DNA from: an uncultured Lysobacterales bacterium | GTDB taxonomy: Bacteria; Pseudomonadota; Gammaproteobacteria; Xanthomonadales; SZUA-36 | NCBI GenBank assembly: GCA_937974465.1 | Contig: CALJWY010000060.1 | Span: 1 to 6,232, forward strand | Length of the DNA: 6,232 bases | Direction of reading: 5' to 3' | Shown: in pieces, positions 3,989-6,232 of the stretch | Layout of the letters: each line of letters begins with the position of its first letter | How positions within the stretch are numbered: position 1 is the stretch's first letter | Made by a program: the position numbers and the translations under genes | The notes under the pieces: model-generated | The model's database searches: none | What the model saw: only the letters and a program-made list of their open reading frames with translations | What the model was told of the DNA's origin: nothing

Positions 3989-6232
3989 CTAGTACGGGAC
4001 AGTCACTGAATTTGAGCAGGTATTCGTGCCGCTCTGACATACTTTATAGACATAGGTGGCGCCGCCCTTGTTACCGGTATTGTGGGTATATGTGGTGGTG
4101 CCGGACGCGACGCTGCCAATTATCGAACCGTCTTCTAAAATATCCATTGCGCTAGCTGATGAAACACTCCAGCTCAGGTCAATCACGTGCGTGCCTTTGA
4201 CCTTTCCGCCAGATGCGACCAGCTCGATATCAGGTGCAACAGCGGTGGTCGCAGACGCTATGTTGGAATACTCAGAGTCACCCAGTCCGTTGAATCCTAT
4301 AACCCGGTACTCATAGGTTGTCGAACCCTGCAAACCGTTATCGGTGAACACGGCCGTCGTTCCACTATTCGCGCCAGTGACCCCGACTTGCTCAAATGAG
4401 TTTCCACTATTGAATATACGCCGCTCTATGCTGAAGCCGGTTTCATTATCGGAATTATCTGCCCATTCCAGGGAGATGCTCTCATATGAAAGTGCCGTTG
4501 CACTCAAATTCGCCGGATCTCCGCCAGGTGGCTCACCACTGGCATTGGCCACCTGAACCATCAGCAGGTCGACATTGATGATATCTTTAGACCGGTTACC
4601 ACTTGTCCTGTCGGTATCAATTACACGGATGTACACGGTGCCTGTGGTTCCCGGTGGTAATGCAAACGACATTGGTGTCAACTGGTTATTTGTTGCAGCA
4701 ACATTCAATGCCGGTGACCAGCTTGTTCCATTGGTCGACCATTGAAAATCGAATGTATCATCATCTGATGACTCGCTCTGCCAGGCATTGACAACCAGGG
4801 ACGCAGCACCTGCCGCACCCACGTTGATAGTCCATTGATGCTCTAACCAACTATGACGATTCGACGGTTTGCCTCCGGAATCGCGCTCCTCGATAGCTTC
4901 AACAGCACCGTCGTTTGCCTTTGTAGCATTCAGGTTACCATTCAGTGTTCCACCGCTCGTTGACTCTGCGCTTGCGTAGAAATTGGCAAAGGGAGGGTTC
5001 TCTACCGTTACGTTCTTGGTTACTTCAGCAGTTGCACCATGGTTGTCCGTCACCGTCAAGGTCACGGGGTAGGTATTACCCGAGGCATACGTATGAGTCG
5101 GGCTCTGTGAATTCGAACCGTTGCCATCTCCGAAATTCCAACTCCAACTGATGACACTGCCGTCGCTATCGCTGGAAGCATCCACAAAACTTGCCTCGGT
5201 ATAACTTGCGTTATAAGTAAAGTTGGCGGTTGGTGGCACTGCCAGCGTTGTCGCATTTGCAACATTGGAGAAGCTGGACGCTTCACCACCCTCTAGCGTT
5301 TGAACCCGATAGTAGTGGGTTGATGCAGTTGCCAGGCCAGTGTGGGTGTATAGAGCAGCATTGGCGCCAAGTGTTATCAGGTGCGACCAGGTGCTGCCAT
5401 TGTCGGAATGTTCAATGCGATAACCATCTTCGGCATTGTGATTGTCATTCCAAACCACGTCGATCATATCTTTTGCAACTGCCGTTGCAACCAGGTTTGT
5501 GGGGGCCGGAACCACCGAGCAAACTGAATCACATATTTCAACGCCCATCACCTGGACACTATCAGTATTGTCGTTATTGAATACCGTTGTCTGGCTGGTA
5601 GCCGTAATGGAAACGCCTGCGGCGCTATCCACAAACGTCTCACCCGGTGCGATCATCCTTACGAAAACTGAACGGGTTGAACCATCGGTGCCGTAGTGCA
5701 GACTTAGACCATTGGTATACCCGGAACTGACGTTGTTGTAATCGCCGGTCTGCTGGCGAAATGAAATGTAGTAATCGGAATTTGTGCTACGTTCAACCTT
5801 AAGGGCCCGTAACCCAGGCCATGTCCAGGCTTCTTCATCAACCGGGATCAGGTCAAAAGACTGGGAGTTAGATGTGGCTGTGACGGTACGGATTTCGTAT
5901 TCAAGATTATCCATCCAGCCCTTGTCTTCAAAATGCGGGGGATTAAATTTCATCCAGTTCCGGCTGCCCCCCATCATGTCAGAACTATCGCCATATTCAC
6001 TGTCGAGCGAGCCATTATTGTCGGGATCGGTACTGGCATGATGCAGACCAAAATTATGGCCAAGCTCATGAATAATGACACCGTGCAAAACACTCTTCGG
6101 ATCCGCAGCGATAGCCCAGCACCAGGAACCGCAATTTAATTGCGCAACACCACCCCAGCCGCAATGCCGGTTGCCATAGTCCCAGTAGTTTGGAACGATC
6201 AATAAACGATGCCTATATAAATTAATATCCTT
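3989..6232 (-). CDS. Secreted gametolysin-like (peptidase M11) zinc metalloprotease, 5' part cut by window edge
   Basis: There are 747 visible residues, numbered here from the window edge, and then a TAG stop; the frame is open through the edge. The first part is the end of an M11-type catalytic domain: cysteine-rich CGWGGVAQLNCGSWCW (24-39), zinc motif HELGHNFGLHH (55-65; ligands H55, H59, H65, base E56) and EYGDSSDMMG (79-88), which holds the Met-turn. Beta-strand material follows to about 237, with two cysteines (C234, C238). Then come an Fn3 domain (about 243-330), a PKD domain (about 332-412, core WSWNFGDGNGS), an uncharacterised beta-sandwich (about 413-562, SWLEHQWT to DTDRTSGNRSKD), a second Fn3 (about 572-664) and a C-terminal Fn3-like domain with paired cysteines VCQSGTNTC (665-747). 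The TTG at 6202 is not a credible start, because it would remove the upstream part of the catalytic domain. The architecture implies export and binding or degradation of polymeric extracellular protein; signal peptide and propeptide lie outside the window. Transcription ends at the hairpin 3938-3964. Confidence 0.9.
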   Translation of the reverse strand, partial: KDINLYRHRLLIVPNYWDYGNRHCGWGGVAQLNCGSWCWAIAADPKSVLHGVIIHELGHNFGLHHASTDPDNNGSLDSEYGDSSDMMGGSRNWMKFNPPHFEDKGWMDNLEYEIRTVTATSNSQSFDLIPVDEEAWTWPGLRALKVERSTNSDYYISFRQQTGDYNNVSSGYTNGLSLHYGTDGSTRSVFVRMIAPGETFVDSAAGVSITATSQTTVFNNDNTDSVQVMGVEICDSVCSVVPAPTNLVATAVAKDMIDVVWNDNHNAEDGYRIEHSDNGSTWSHLITLGANAALYTHTGLATASTHYYRVQTLEGGEASSFSNVANATTLAVPPTANFTYNASYTEASFVDASSDSDGSVISWSWNFGDGNGSNSQSPTHTYASGNTYPVTLTVTDNHGATAEVTKNVTVENPPFANFYASAESTSGGTLNGNLNATKANDGAVEAIEERDSGGKPSNRHSWLEHQWTINVGAAGAASLVVNAWQSESSDDDTFDFQWSTNGTSWSPALNVAATNNQLTPMSFALPPGTTGTVYIRVIDTDRTSGNRSKDIINVDLLMVQVANASGEPPGGDPANLSATALSYESISLEWADNSDNETGFSIERRIFNSGNSFEQVGVTGANSGTTAVFTDNGLQGSTTYEYRVIGFNGLGDSEYSNIASATTAVAPDIELVASGGKVKGTHVIDLSWSVSSASAMDILEDGSIIGSVASGTTTYTHNTGNKGGATYVYKVCQSGTNTCSNSVTVPY

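Noticed and set aside
4056..5696. Plus-strand open frames opposite the metalloprotease
   Set aside because: They are short, overlap one another and lie opposite well-defined Fn3, PKD and sandwich domains. No ribosome sites or family features were seen.
6200..6202. TTG start of the metalloprotease
   Set aside because: The frame stays open to the window edge and the catalytic domain needs more residues upstream, so the gene is simply truncated by the window.

Overview
The window looks like chromosomal DNA from a free-living Gram-negative bacterium. A marine or sediment gammaproteobacterium is my best guess. The basis is indirect: a secreted multidomain metalloprotease ending in a beta-sandwich tail that I associate with exported enzymes of marine gammaproteobacteria, a VOC protein of a subgroup common in proteobacteria, and Shine-Dalgarno-led genes of moderate G+C. 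No rRNA, tRNA, CRISPR array, transposase or replication gene is visible.

Left part (1-3117): two pyridoxal-phosphate decarboxylases of the group II fold stand head to head. The left one is on the minus strand and is cut by the window edge before its PLP lysine. The right one (983-2458) is complete and overlaps a deoxynucleoside kinase gene (2455-3117) by four bases, so the two are probably translationally coupled. The 96 bases between the decarboxylases must hold the control signals of both. Substrates cannot be read from the sequence.

Middle (3129-3509): a small VOC-superfamily gene converges on the kinase gene with only 11 bases between them. It lacks the usual metal ligands.

Non-coding block (3510-3988): this is the most unusual part. 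An AT-rich stretch upstream of the VOC gene (23 G+C in 100 bases at 3541-3640) contains a 22-base interrupted palindrome. Next to it lie eight head-to-tail copies of a repeat with an exact 23-base period (3646-3829). Each junction rebuilds a GCCA-N3-TGGC dyad and each unit contains a CTATAG palindrome. An AT-rich tract beside tandem direct repeats resembles an iteron origin, a clustered operator or a transposase-binding array, and the window alone does not decide which. A rho-independent terminator for the gene on the right follows at 3938-3964.

Right part (3989-6232): the 3' part of a secreted gametolysin-like (peptidase M11) zinc metalloprotease on the minus strand. It has an intact HExxHxxGxxH motif followed by Fn3, PKD, an uncharacterised beta-sandwich, a second Fn3 and a C-terminal Fn3-like domain. 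Its signal peptide and propeptide lie beyond the window edge.
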